Shown here: one piece after another, positions 22,387 through 32,669 of the stretch
Layout of the letters: every line of letters begins with the position of its first letter
Position numbering within the stretch: the stretch's first letter is position 1
DNA from: Phytophthora quininea
Lineage: Eukaryota > Oomycota > Peronosporomycetes > Peronosporales > Peronosporaceae
Assembly (NCBI GenBank): GCA_011947345.1
Contig: JAAVTG010000957.1
Span: 1 to 64,000, forward strand
Length of the DNA: 64,000 nucleotides
Direction: 5' to 3'
Position numbers and translations under genes: made by a program
The notes under the pieces: model-generated
What the model saw: the letters and a program-made list of their open reading frames with translations, nothing else
Database searches by the model: none
Told to the model about the DNA's origin: nothing

Positions 22387-22919
22387 TGTTGCTCTGGTTA
22401 GTGTGTTGATCAATGGCCGCCGAGACGACTGGGCTTCCAGCTGTGCATGGAAAGTTCCCGAATTGTCGAGAAGCTGCTGCCGCTGGTGGTGGAGGAGCAG
22501 TAGTCCTGCTCTACCTGCACGTCAATAGCACTAGGGGATGAACAACAACCATGCTAAGAGCTAGGCCCCGGAAGTGCTTCATCGGCTACCAGATTCCGCT
22601 TTTGGTTACAATTCTACATGACTGGCAGCTCCTCAGCAGGCAACTCCGTCTCCTGACAAGGGATAATGGTCGTCGACAAGCAGGAAGTCTATTACAAGAA
22701 GTTGCCATTCCACATCGACGGACAAGTTGTTCAAGCTCCCAAGCACCGTCGCAGGATTGCCATGTTTCGCAAACTGTGGCCGCCGACTCTGGTTATCATT
22801 GCTCCCTTTTATCCTTTCCTCCTCCAGTATCGGCCTGGCGAGTGCGTGGCGGCGTCACTAGCGCAGGAGCTCCTTCCTTCCCGTCCTGAAGCTCGCTCAC
22901 TTCTCAAAACTCTTCCGCG
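22387..22919. other. Intergenic region FES1 / nitroreductase 2
   Basis: Divergent promoter region of the flanking genes. A + strand open frame from 22666 runs into the nitroreductase gene region, but its first part lacks similarity to the paralogue and is not supported as coding. Confidence 0.4.
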
Positions 22920-23784
22920 ATGGCACTGCGACTCACCTCCGCCCGCCTGCTGCGCCCAGCCATGCAGCTGCGCCACAGCAGCAGCAGCACACCCAAGACC
23001 CTGGCCACCGCCATCACTGAGCGCTACGCCTGCAAGGCCTTCCTGCCGGACCCGGTGCCAGACCAGACGCTCAAGGAGATCCTTAAGCTCACGCAGGTGC
23101 AATACGCCGTCGCTATTGCAGAGTCTCACCAGTACTAACAGGATTGCCCTGCTACTGCAGCGAGCTCCGACGGGATTCAACACGCAGCCGTACGCCTGTG
23201 TGCTCGTGCGGGAGCAAAAGGACCGAGAGAAGCTGGCTGAAGCCATGATGGACAGCAACGCCCGCAAAGTCAAGGAAGCGCCCGTCGTTGCCGTTTTCGC
23301 GGCCGACTGCGAGCCCACCAAGCGCGTCCCGAGACTGCAGAAGCTCGCGGCCGACAACGGAGCCCCCGCCGACTTTGTCGCCAACATGCCGCACGTTGTG
23401 CGTCTCTTCTCCGGAGAAGGCGCAGTGGCTTCTGGTATCCGCGCTGCCATCTCCACCGCCATGTCCCCAGTACAACCGGTGCCGACCAACGTGTCGACGG
23501 AGGCCTGGGCTTTCAAACAGACCACGTTCGCAGCAGCCACCTTCTTGTACGCGGCTCAACTGCACGGAGTCGCAACGTGCCCTATGGAAGGATTCGACAC
23601 GGTCCGCGTGAGGAACGCGCTCGACATCCCGGACCGCTACGGCGTGCCGGTGGTGGTCGCTCTCGGATATCCCAACCCGGCTGCGGCGCCGGCCAAACCT
23701 TCGGTGAGACTCGAGCCGACGGAAGTTTTCTTCGATGGCAAGTTCGGGCAGTCCAGCGAGAAGATTTTCTCGGACAACAAGTGA
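22920..23784 (+). CDS. Nitroreductase-family protein, copy 2 (intact)
   Basis: Exons 22920-23096 and 23161-23784, 266 aa. The 64-bp intron has a TACTAAC-type branch site. The N terminus (MALRLTSARLLRPAMQLRHS) is basic, with Ser/Leu and no acidic residues, as in mitochondrial presequences. The nitroreductase fold follows: ERYACKAFLPDPVPD, RAPTGFNTQPYACVLV, STEAWAFKQTTFAAATF, DTVRVRNALDIPDRYG, VPVVVALGYPNP, ending KFGQSSEKIFSDNK. Members are usually FMN enzymes reducing nitro, quinone or related compounds; the substrate here is unknown. It is the intact reference for copy 1 and also converges on a PL1 gene, 175 bp away. Confidence 0.82.
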
Positions 23785-23959
23785 GAGATCGATAGACCTC
23801 CGCTGAGCGGCTAAAGAAATTGTCGCGTTGGTTGTCTAAAAGGATACTCCATCAATTGTATTCACGCTCACTCACTACGATATACAAGGCCGGTAGCTCT
23901 ATGTTGTGGCACTTTCGGTCGTAACCGCGCTGCTACCCCCTCGTTGTTTCTCGATACAC

Positions 23960-25255
23960 TTAGTCAAGCTTGCCGACACCAAAGTTGGTGGTGGTCTCAG
24001 CCCACACCTTCTCCAAGTCGTTCGTCTGCGTGGTCGACGACTGACCGACATCGTTCGACTGCTCCACCGATCCGCTCGACTGCGTGGTTGGGGTCGTCTG
24101 CTCCTGCGACTCGGTCGTCGGCGTGTAGCTTGTCAAAGCCGAATACTCCTTCACAGTCTGCAGGGCCGTCACGCCGTCACGGGACGAGAAGTTGCCGCTG
24201 TTCTCAATAGAGTTCTCCTGGCACGAGCGTCCGAGGTAGCTGCTGCACTCCGAGCCGTCCACGGTGTAGATGGAGCCGTCCTTGGCGTCCAGCAGAGGCT
24301 TCTTGGTGTTGCTGAAGTGGTTGCCTTCGGCGAGCACCCAGGCGTTAGCTCCGATCTCGAACGAGTGGCCCGAGTTGTCGCCCCAGTAGTTGTTGGCGAT
24401 GTGAGCGACGACGTTGGCGTCCTTGTCGCCGCCGATCTTCGGGGAACGCCCCGACGTCTTGTGGACGTAGTTGTTGAGCATACTGAAACGGGTGGTGCCG
24501 TAGAAGATGAAAGCCCAGTAGTGGCGGCCGTCGCACGTAGCCGAGTAGTCTGTCTCGCCGTCGAAGTCCGAGTTACTGATAGTCATCGTCGGCGTGCTAG
24601 CGCGGTACGTCGTGATGAACTGGCGGCCGACGCGTGAGATCTTAATGTGGTCCAGCCAAACGTTGTTCATCGGTGTCTTGCCCTTGTCTTGGCCTTGAAT
24701 GTAAATGGCGTCGCCTCCCCAGACGAGGTGGTGGTTCAGCTCCGTGATGTGAACATTCTGGACGATGATGTTGTCGCCGGCAAGCGTAAGACCCTTGCCC
24801 TTGATCACACCACTGCGACCGATACCTCTGATGGTCTTGTCGCCCTTGACGTTCATGCGCTTGAGCGCGGCATTATCGTACGTAATGGTGGTCTCTGTGC
24901 CGTTCGAGCAGCCACCGGTGGTGGCCATGTTGCTGCCTTGGATGATCACATCCTGACTCTTGAAGCCGTTGTTCAGCGCCATGCACTTGCGGGTGTAATC
25001 CGGTCGGCAACCAGGCTCCGTCGTCGTGCCTTCAGTGCCACGGAAGTCGAAGGTCTGGTTCAACACCACCACGAGAGGCTCAGTCGAGTTCAGGTACTGG
25101 ATGAGCTCGGTAGTGGAGGTGGGGTACACGACGGTGCCGTTGCCACCACCGGTGGTCCCCGCGGCCAGACCGGCGGGCGTGCCGATAGTGAAAGCAGCGG
25201 CATTCTTGGCGGCGAAAGCGAGGGCGGCGGCGACGATGAGTTGGAAGCGTCCCAT
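23960..25255 (-). CDS. Pectin/pectate lyase PL1, copy B (intact)
   Basis: 431 aa, uninterrupted. Signal peptide as in copy A, mature start [18 protein letters not shown], then [91 protein letters not shown]. Several N-glycosylation sequons are present (NGT, NST, NQT). The Thr/Ser/Gln-rich linker before DLEKVWAETTTNFGVGKLD is probably flexible. The start MGRFQ is preferred over upstream in-frame codons because a signal peptide begins there and the core promoter lies ~50 bp before it. It is divergent from copy C and shares its first ~200 codons with it at near identity. Confidence 0.9.
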   Translation of the reverse strand: MGRFQLIVAAALAFAAKNAAAFTIGTPAGLAAGTTGGGNGTVVYPTSTTELIQYLNSTEPLVVVLNQTFDFRGTEGTTTEPGCRPDYTRKCMALNNGFKSQDVIIQGSNMATTGGCSNGTETTITYDNAALKRMNVKGDKTIRGIGRSGVIKGKGLTLAGDNIIVQNVHITELNHHLVWGGDAIYIQGQDKGKTPMNNVWLDHIKISRVGRQFITTYRASTPTMTISNSDFDGETDYSATCDGRHYWAFIFYGTTRFSMLNNYVHKTSGRSPKIGGDKDANVVAHIANNYWGDNSGHSFEIGANAWVLAEGNHFSNTKKPLLDAKDGSIYTVDGSECSSYLGRSCQENSIENSGNFSSRDGVTALQTVKEYSALTSYTPTTESQEQTTPTTQSSGSVEQSNDVGQSSTTQTNDLEKVWAETTTNFGVGKLD

Positions 25256-25304
25256 GGTTTGTACGTCGACTCCGTGCGTGGGTTTCAGGTGCTTGATGCG
25301 AGGC

Positions 25305-25319
25305 AAATTGAGGAATGAG
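25305..25319 (-). promoter_or_regulatory. Oomycete Inr+FPR core promoter of PL1 copy B
   Basis: The - strand reads CTCATTCCTCAATTT followed by GCCTCGC, matching GCTCATTYYNCAWTTT except for its first base. The ATG is 50 bp downstream. The element differs from that of copy A by a single base. Confidence 0.65.
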
Positions 25320-26884
25320 AGGTTGTCGCCGCTGCCTCTGTTCGCGGAGGCCAGAGGTTTTGACGTTCGAAGACACCAACACATTAATCCAGAGCGCTGC
25401 ACGGCTGTTGCGGTTGTCTGTCCTGGCTTGCCCTTTGCAAATCCTCGGCTCAAACTAACGACTGCAAGTGTCGTAAGCGAACGACTACAATAACTGAGAC
25501 CACGCCGGACACAGCTCTGCGCTGCTCTCAGTCCTCAATCGATCGAGACTTCCTGTGTCTTACACCACTATACTACTCTTTGTTCGACAGCATTCCCAAC
25601 GAAGTTGCTCTAATTTAAGTCGCAACCGATGAACTCCACGAGCTCATGACTCATTGCTGCAGTCATGAGCGGCTACCAACGCAGCTTCCGTCTGATTGTC
25701 CAGAAAGCATACGCTCGCCATTTCATTGATGCTGGTTACGGCCCCTGTTAGTAGCGTCGCTTTCACACCACCAAGCGAAAGCTGAACAGTCCTCGGCGAG
25801 GACACAACATGTATCATATTATTAATGTCGATCCGAGACGATTTGAGCCAAACGCAGTCCAGCTGAGCAATATTGTGCAATCGACAACGACGTCCTCGTT
25901 TAGGAGTTGTGTAGTGCGGATCTTCATGGCACTGTGTTCTGACAGGCTTATGGATGAGAGCTCTTCCATTTGTCATCTTGAAATGCAGCTGTGGCGTCAA
26001 TTTCAATTCCTGGACGCTTTGTTGCCACTGTAGAGCGACCGACCTCGTGGCGCGTTAAAGTGTTTAAAATGCAGGAACGTTTTAGTTTCGTTGGAGGTAT
26101 GGTTAACGCGGTGGCCGTGTTAATAACCTTGGACGAAGCCTGCACTAAGTTCATGTGTAACAATGCTGCGGTCGAATCCGTGATTGCGTCCTCGGCGAAG
26201 AGAGCTGCCGTACATGCGAGAACCGTCATACTCGACACTCGACTCCTTCAGCACATGTTCGCCAGGCAGCAGTCGTGCCGCGAGTCGATCGTGGACGGTT
26301 GTCCGCGTCAAGTACCCACCAGGAGGTCACGAGAGCTCGTCATTGATATGCGGCGCCGCATTTGGGGCCACCGTCCTCACATTTCGATCGTCGGAAACAG
26401 CTTTCCGGGATTAAAAACTTTGTTGAAGTTTTCGTGGCGTCGACCTCAAATCCAAAGATTGGCAGCCCTGTCAACTATGGGCGACCAGCAAACTCCAAGG
26501 CAAACTTGCTACTAAATACAGGTCTCCAGCAAAAGACCGCTACATGGAATCAAAGGACAGCGTTCGTGGAATCGTAAGGAGTCGACGCTGTTGAGAAACG
26601 CGAGCAGTAACACGATAAAGGAGCACTCCACACCACATCCCGACTATTAGTCGGTCTTTCATTCGCGTTGCGGTCAACTGTAGTGGTGCTCGCACCTAGG
26701 AGCAACTACCAAACACTACACAAAGTGAAGTCGGAAGGTTTCATCCAATACAGATAAGACGTACCTTTGTCTGATTCACAAGTCACTCACAATCGCCGTT
26801 CGCCCGCTGGACATGTTCTACCTCCAGGATTTGTCCCCTGCTCGCTTGTTCGCGTCTGCCATGGAAGCGACTACACAGGCGATC
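25320..26884. other. 1.5-kb divergent spacer between PL1 copies B and C
   Basis: The intergenic space shared by two divergent lyase genes. The longest open frames (25991-26515 on +, 25948-26238 on -) overlap each other and have no features of a known family. I see no transposon ends. Probably regulatory plus decayed sequence. Confidence 0.4.
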
Positions 26885-26903
26885 AATTCATTTTCAAATT
26901 TGC
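26885..26903 (+). promoter_or_regulatory. Inr+FPR-like core promoter of PL1 copy C
   Basis: The sequence TTCATTTTCAAATTTGCCTC, 16-34 bp upstream of the ATG, is a looser match to the oomycete Inr+FPR element. Its 3' half and the following GCCTCGCC resemble copies A and B, indicating common origin. Confidence 0.45.
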
Positions 26904-26918
26904 CTCGCCACCACGATG

Positions 26919-28231
26919 ATGGGACGCTTCCAACTCATCGTCGCCGCCGCCTCGCTTTCGCCGCCAAGAATGCCGCTGCTTTCACTATCGGCACGCCCGC
27001 CGGTCTGGCCGCGGGGACCACCGGTGGTGGCAACGGCACCGTCGTGTACCCCACCTCCACTACCGAGCTCATCCAGTACCTGAACTCGACTGAGCCTCTC
27101 GTGGTGGTGTTGAACCAGACCTTCGACTTCCGTGGCACTGAAGGCACGACGACGGAGCCTGGTTGCCGACCGGATTACACCCGCAAGTGCATGGCGCTGA
27201 ACAACGGCTTCAAGAGTCAGGATGTGATCATCCAAGGCGGCAACATGGCCACCACCGGTGGCTGCTCGAACGGCACAGAGACCACCATTACGTACGATAA
27301 TGCCGCGCTCAAGCGCATGAACGTCAAGGGCGACAAGACCATCAGAGGTATCGGTCGCAGTGGTGTGATCAAGGGCAAGGGTCTTACGCTTGCCGGCGAC
27401 AACATCATCGTCCAGAATGTTCACATCACGGAGCTGAACCACCACCTCGTCTGGGGAGGTGACGCCATCTTTATCCAGGGCAAGGACAAGGGCGCTACCA
27501 ACATGAACAAGATCTGGATCGACCACGTCAAAATCTCCCGCGTCGGCCGCCAAATGCTCGTCACCAACAAGGCAGGGGTGTCGACAATGACCGTCAGCAA
27601 TTCAGACTTCGACGGCGAGACAGACTACTCGGCCACGTGCGATGGCCACCACTACTGGTGCTTTCTCCTCTACGGCAAAGACACCGGTCTGACGATGGTC
27701 AACAACTACATCCACAAGACTTCGGGACGCGGCCCCAAGATCGGAGGCAACGCCAACGAACACGTCGTTGCCCACGTGATCAACAACTACTGGGGCGACA
27801 ACTCGGGCCACTCGTTCGAGATTGGCGCGAATGCCTATGTTCTCACCGAAGGCAACCATTTCAACAACACCAAGAAGCCTCTGTACGATGGGAAGACCGG
27901 GTCCATTTTTGCCGCGACCGCCACGGACGAGTGTAGCAGCTACTTGGGCCGTTCGTGTGCATCAAATGTTCTGACCAACAGCGGAAACTTTACGTCTCGT
28001 GACGGTGTGGCCACCCTGGAGGAGGTCAAGTCCAACACTGCCATTACAAGCTTCACGGGCTCTGCTGCGGCGGGTGAGTCCGAACAGCAGCAGACCCAAA
28101 CGAGTGGATCAGCGACGCAGTCGACCGACGTCGGTCAATTCGATCCGGCTCAGCAATCGATGAAGACGAGCGATCTGGAGAAGGTGTGGGCCGAAACCAA
28201 CAACAACTTTGGCGTCGGCAAACTTGACTAA
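26919..28231 (+). CDS. Pectin/pectate lyase PL1, copy C (one frameshift)
   Basis: Starts MGRFQLIVAAA, then loses one C near 26950 (GCCGCCTCGC where copies A and B have GCCGCCCTCGC). The remaining frame runs unbroken from LAFAAKNAAAFTIG to the stop. Lyase landmarks: [72 protein letters not shown]. The tail DLEKVWAETNNNFGVGKLD follows a Gln/Ser/Thr-rich linker. It differs from A and B by HHYW for RHYW and by RGPKIGG for RSPKIGG. About 437 aa if the base is restored. GH43 copy 1 lies 435 bp downstream on the same strand. Confidence 0.85.
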
Positions 28232-28666
28232 GCGTAGCGAGGGGCAGCACAGTAGGCGCGGACCAAACGTGCTACTCTATTAGAGCTATCAGTCCTGTGT
28301 ATCGTAGTGAGTGAACGCAAATACAGTTGATGGAGTGAACTTCCTGCACTGACCGATCTCATCTGTGTGCTTGCAATCGCTCAACATTCGCATGGCCAGG
28401 TTGCTGGCCCACTCGACGATCACACTGCTCTTATCGTAAACCACTAGCCTCTCTTCGCGATCTCCTTTACGCGTATACTTGCTGGTCGTCCCAAAGATAC
28501 AAAATGAGCCGCTTCTCGTCCAGGTGGCATTTCCTCTGCGCTTAGTAGCGACATCAGCTTCCCTCACCCATACGAATGCAGACTCGTGTGCTGCGCCTAG
28601 CCCAAACGACAGCGGCTTTGATCTGATGTCACTTGTGCTTTTGCCTTCTGGTGAATCAGTGAACTC
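28232..28666. other. Intergenic region PL1-C / GH43-1
   Basis: A - strand open frame (28289-28567) contains VVYDKSSVIVEWASNLAMRM, which could be a fragment of a larger protein, but it has no ends or introns that I can define. Otherwise nothing is recognised. Confidence 0.25.
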
Positions 28667-29755
28667 ATGAAACTATCGTCGACTCTCGCAGTGCTGTCAT
28701 TCCTGCTAGCCCCCATCGGGGTGGCCGGATACGCCAACCCTGAAAGCTGCACGGGCACGTGCACCAACGCACATGACCCGTCCATCATCCGTCGAGCTGA
28801 CGGCACGTACTTCCGCTTCTCCACCGGCGGCAAAATCGCCGTCCACTCGGCTCCGAACATCACCGGGCCGTGGACGTACTTGGGGGCTGCCGTACGGACG
28901 GCTCGATCATCGACCTCGACGGCAACGATGATCTCTGGGTACGTTGTGTATTGACGACTGTTGACACGTTCATCACTAAACTATTGGTCTTCGTAGGCAC
29001 CAGATGTGCACCTCGTTGGCGACGAATACTACCTCTACTTCTCGGTGAGCACGTTCGGGTCGCAGAACTCGGCGATCGGACTTACCCGCTCGTCTACGAT
29101 GGACATCAATACGTGGACGGACTACGGCAGCACGGGCGTCATCAGCTCGTCGTCCAAGTCGTACAACGCCATCGACCCCAACCTCATTAACGTCGATGGC
29201 ACGTACTACCTCAACTTTGGCAGCTACTGGCAGGACATCTTTCAGGTCAAGATGGCGTCGACACCTACAGCACGCACCGGCTCGGCCTCCCAAATCGCCT
29301 TCACGTCCGACTACGAGGTGCTCGAGGGGACCTACATGTTCAAGTACGGCGACTTCTATTACCTCTTCTTGTCCAAGGGCCAGTGCTGCGGCTACGACAC
29401 TTCCAAGCCTGCGTCCGGCAAGGAATACCGCATTCTCGTGTGCAGATCCTCATCCGCCACCGGAGGTTTCGTGGACCAGGACGGAACCGCCTGCACTGAC
29501 GGTGGTGGCACAATTGTACTGGAGTCGCACGACAACGTGTACGGTCCCGGTGGTCAGGGCGTGTACGATGATCCGACGTACGGGCCAATTCTCTATTATC
29601 ACTACGGTACGTTGCGAGCTGCAGGGGCGTGGGGGCTATAAGTTCTCTAACTCTGTTGTGCTTTTGCAGTGGACACGACGATCGGATACGCCGACGGCGA
29701 TAAGCAGTTCGGATGGAACTACCTCGACTTCTCCAGTGGCTGGCCCACCGTGTAA
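28667..29755 (+). CDS. GH43 endo-1,5-alpha-L-arabinanase, copy 1 (one frameshift)
   Basis: Exons 28667-28938, 28997-29606 and 29670-29755; 322 aa. Signal peptide [21 protein letters not shown], then the five-bladed propeller of GH43. The three expected catalytic acids are visible: Asp in [10 protein letters not shown], Asp in [13 protein letters not shown] and Glu in [23 protein letters not shown] and [18 protein letters not shown] are family landmarks. It should hydrolyse alpha-1,5-arabinan side chains of pectin outside the cell. One C is missing near 28895 (GTACGG for GTACCGG), just before [10 protein letters not shown]. It pairs with PL1-C upstream and converges on GH43-2. Confidence 0.86.
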
Positions 29756-29948
29756 CCATTTTTGGCCGCAGCCACGCAATAGAAGTGAAAGCAAAACTGC
29801 GTTTAGATGTTGAAATGGTCGAGGCATATTCTCGGATTGGAATTGTTACCGTTGGTAAAAATTTGGATGGTCGCATTTGAGTACCAGTGCTTCTCAAAGA
29901 AATGGTGTGTGGAACGACCTGTTGTATGGTAAAACGCAGCTTCACCGC

Positions 29949-31043
29949 TTACACAACCGGCCATCCGCTCGAGAAATCGATCGTGTTCCAGCCGAATTTC
30001 TTGTCGCCATCAGCGTAGCCGATGGTTGTGTCGACTGCAAACAAACAAACACCGTCAGAAAAAGAGATAGCCATGCCCACAACGTGCAGTCCGCTCACCG
30101 TAATGGTAGTACAGGATCGGTCCGTGGGTGGGGTCGTCGTAAACTCCTTGACCACCAGGGCCGTACACGTTGTCGTGCGACTCCAGCACGACGGTGCCGC
30201 CGTCCTTGGTGCAGTCCGTTCCTTCCTTGTCAACAAACCCGCCGGTAGCAGTGGACGACCTGCACACGAGGATACGGTACTCCTTACCCTTCGCAGGACG
30301 CTTCTTGTCGTAGCCGCAGCACGACCCCTTGGACATGAAGAGGTAGTAGAAGTCGCCGTTCTTGAAGATGAAGGCGGCTTCGAGAACTTCAAAGTTGGAC
30401 GTGAATGCGATCTGGTCCGGGTTGCCGCTCGAGAGAATCGGCGGGTCTCTCATGGGGGTTTGGTAGAGACCCTGCCAGTAGCTTCCGAAGCTGAGGTGGA
30501 ACGCACCGTCGACGTTGATGAGGTTGGGGTCAATGGCGTTGTACGGCTTCTTGTCGTTACTGGTGATACCAGTGTTGCCTGCATCCTCCCACGACCCCAC
30601 ATCCATGGTCTTGGAGCGGGCAACACCAATGGCGGAGTTTTGCGTACCAAAGCTGCTCACCGAGTAGTACAAGTAGTAGTAGTCGCCAACCTTGCTCACG
30701 TCAGGAGCCTACAGACATCCACCCCACGTTAGCGTAGCGATAAACTACGAAACTACCGCTTCGTCTCGCTTACCCAGAGATCGTCTTTGCCCTTGAGGTT
30801 GATGCTGGAGCCGTCCGGGATCGCAGCGCCTTCGTAATTCCACGGCCCCGTGATGTTCGGTGCCGTGTGGACTGCAACTTTCCCGCCGGTCGAGAAACGA
30901 AAGTATGTGCCGTCGTCGCGGCGGATGATAGATGGGTCGTGTGCGTTCCCGCACACACCGGAACAGGCTTTCGGTGCGGCATATCCGCTGACGAGGGTCG
31001 CCAGCAACGGAAGTCCCACAAGCCAGGAGAGAACGCGCACCAT
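29949..31043 (-). CDS. GH43 endo-1,5-alpha-L-arabinanase, copy 2 (intact)
   Basis: Exons (minus) 30774-31043, 30099-30708 and 29949-30034, 321 aa without breaks. Exon 2 and exon 3 have exactly the lengths of those in copy 1 (610 and 86 nt). Signal peptide [20 protein letters not shown]. Catalytic acids: Asp in [10 protein letters not shown], Asp in [13 protein letters not shown], Glu in [23 protein letters not shown] motif with paired cysteines is conserved in all three copies. It is tail-to-tail with copy 1, 193 bp apart, so the pair forms an inverted duplication. Confidence 0.9.
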
Positions 31044-32623
31044 GGTCGAGAATCGAATGAAGGTCTAACGGAAGAAAGTGAAAATGCCAATTCAGCTGTG
31101 AGTCCTTCCGGGATCAAGAAAGGATGGGCCAGCCATGCACACAAGACTCTCCAAGTAGGAGCCCTAATACCGGTAGCTGCCTACCATTTCCCCATCGCTA
31201 CTCAAATCCGAGAAAAGCTGGGCTGGAACCGAACTGGAAGCGCAGTCTTGTTTTGTAGCGGCATGCTTTAGACAAACTTCCAAAGTCCTTACTGTAGAGG
31301 TACAGGGGTCGTCTACCAACGATAACGCCAATATCACGGTGTGATCGTGAGGCCTCGCGAAACAAATTCCTGGTTGGAATGCCTTGCGCACTGCACAGCA
31401 CAGCAAGATGGACTTCGTCGCCTTGTGAGCCACAAATTGTGAGTCGGAGAACCACAATCAAACGAATAAGGGGTTCGAACAGCTCTCAGGAGCCTCGCTG
31501 GCTCGTAGTTTTGGACGTGGAAACAGCGGCGACGGGTGTGCAGACTAGCACATGAAAACGGCTGCAGCACCACGAAAGCACAACTCGCAATGGGACAACA
31601 GCTTGGTTCGAACTCCAGTATTATACGAGCTTCTGAGCGCATTGCCATCCAATAACGCGGTGGACAGCATACCTCAGTCACAACGTTAGTGGTAACACTA
31701 AGGTTCGACATAATTGGCGAGTTCTTCATCAGCGTTTGGCAGATACCGTGCCAGCAGTCCAGACGTGGGAATAATACTTTTCACCTTTAAAACGATTCGG
31801 GTCGATGGCATTGTACGGCTTGTTTGCGTTGCTGACACGGCCGGCCACGCCAATGTTTTGGTTCAGCTGCTGAGAGTATTTTACAAGTCAATTAGCTTGA
31901 TAAGGAACAAATGGACGTCATTCTTTTGCCCACCAAACACTGGGGCTGCGTGAGTAGCATTAGTGATCCACACGCACGGCTCGGGGCAAATATATCTGTC
32001 CATGGCAGCGGAGATACCGCGAAGAGAAAGAGAAGCCACACCAATTTTTGCTTCCTGCATAATCAATGGCTGCTGTTACACTGTGCGGCCATGTCAGGAT
32101 CCGTAGCACGGGTCTTACTCTCGACAGAGGTGCATACCAGTGCGGAGCAGAAGCATCGAGTCCGTCGTTTTTGCCGCAGGATTCACTCAAGAGACGTGTG
32201 GCTTGTTGTGCATTTCCTCTGCGTAAAATGCATAGCACCAACGGCTCTGGCTTTGGAAACCCGGAGTTGTTGCACATACCTTCGCTATGCACTCTATTGT
32301 TTCGCAGTTGCTATCAATTCTCCTACCGACTCAATGAAAGAGAAGCTTTCGTCGCGGGGGTCAATGCTCCAACGTCATGGCAGCATGTCAAGATCACCCA
32401 CGTCGGGGTCTTGCATCTTGCCAGCTGTACGTCACGCATTCGGTAGTCGCCACCAGCCGGTTCGTGGGCGCTCAAAAGGATGCACGTTTCCGTTCCGGAG
32501 CGATCCGTGCTAACAGCGATCTGATCATTGACGAGCTCTCTAACAGCGAGACGACACCTCGTCGGCACAGCTGATGCGCTTCCGTCGTGGGCCGTGGCGG
32601 TCTGCTGCAGCGCTAACAGATAA
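31044..32623. other. Intergenic region GH43-2 / PL1-D with decayed DNA
   Basis: About 1.6 kb with no intact gene. It holds the GH43 relic at about 31760-31880. Further - strand stretches (31881-32066) have a weak resemblance to the GH43 N terminus, too weak to annotate. Confidence 0.4.
31760..31880 (-). pseudogene. Relic of a GH43 arabinanase
   Basis: Translating the - strand gives NQNIGVAGRVSNAN followed by [13 protein letters not shown], which aligns with the second catalytic-Asp segment of copies 1 and 2 ([15 protein letters not shown]). A YY-containing stretch follows (EKYYSHVW for [10 protein letters not shown]), then a stop. The rest of the gene is gone. It marks a fourth, older GH43 copy between copy 2 and PL1-D. 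Confidence 0.55.
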
Positions 32624-32640
32624 CTCATTCACCAATTTGC
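32624..32640 (+). promoter_or_regulatory. Oomycete Inr+FPR core promoter of PL1 copy D
   Basis: CTCATTCACCAATTTGC matches GCTCATTYYNCAWTTT at nearly all positions and lies 30-46 bp upstream of the start codon, as in copies A to C. Confidence 0.6.
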
Positions 32641-32669
32641 TTTGTCAAGCCCCTTCCTCCCTCCAAGCT

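Noticed and set aside
22666..23784. Reading nitroreductase 2 as one long intronless frame from 22666
   Set aside because: The intron at 23097-23160 has good splice and branch sites and matches the intron position in copy 1. Splicing gives a better N terminus from 22920.
24647..25318. Long open frames antisense to PL1 copy B, with equivalents opposite A and C
   Set aside because: They are shadows of the codon pattern of the lyase genes. They lack any family motif, and the sense frames have signal peptides, catalytic motifs and promoters.
25991..26515. 174-codon frame between PL1 copies B and C as a secreted effector gene
   Set aside because: No signal peptide, no RXLR or crinkler motif at the expected place, and overlapping frames on the other strand are equally long.
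29340..29945. 201-codon - strand frame across GH43 copy 1
   Set aside because: Antisense to an arabinanase with visible catalytic acids; no motif of its own.
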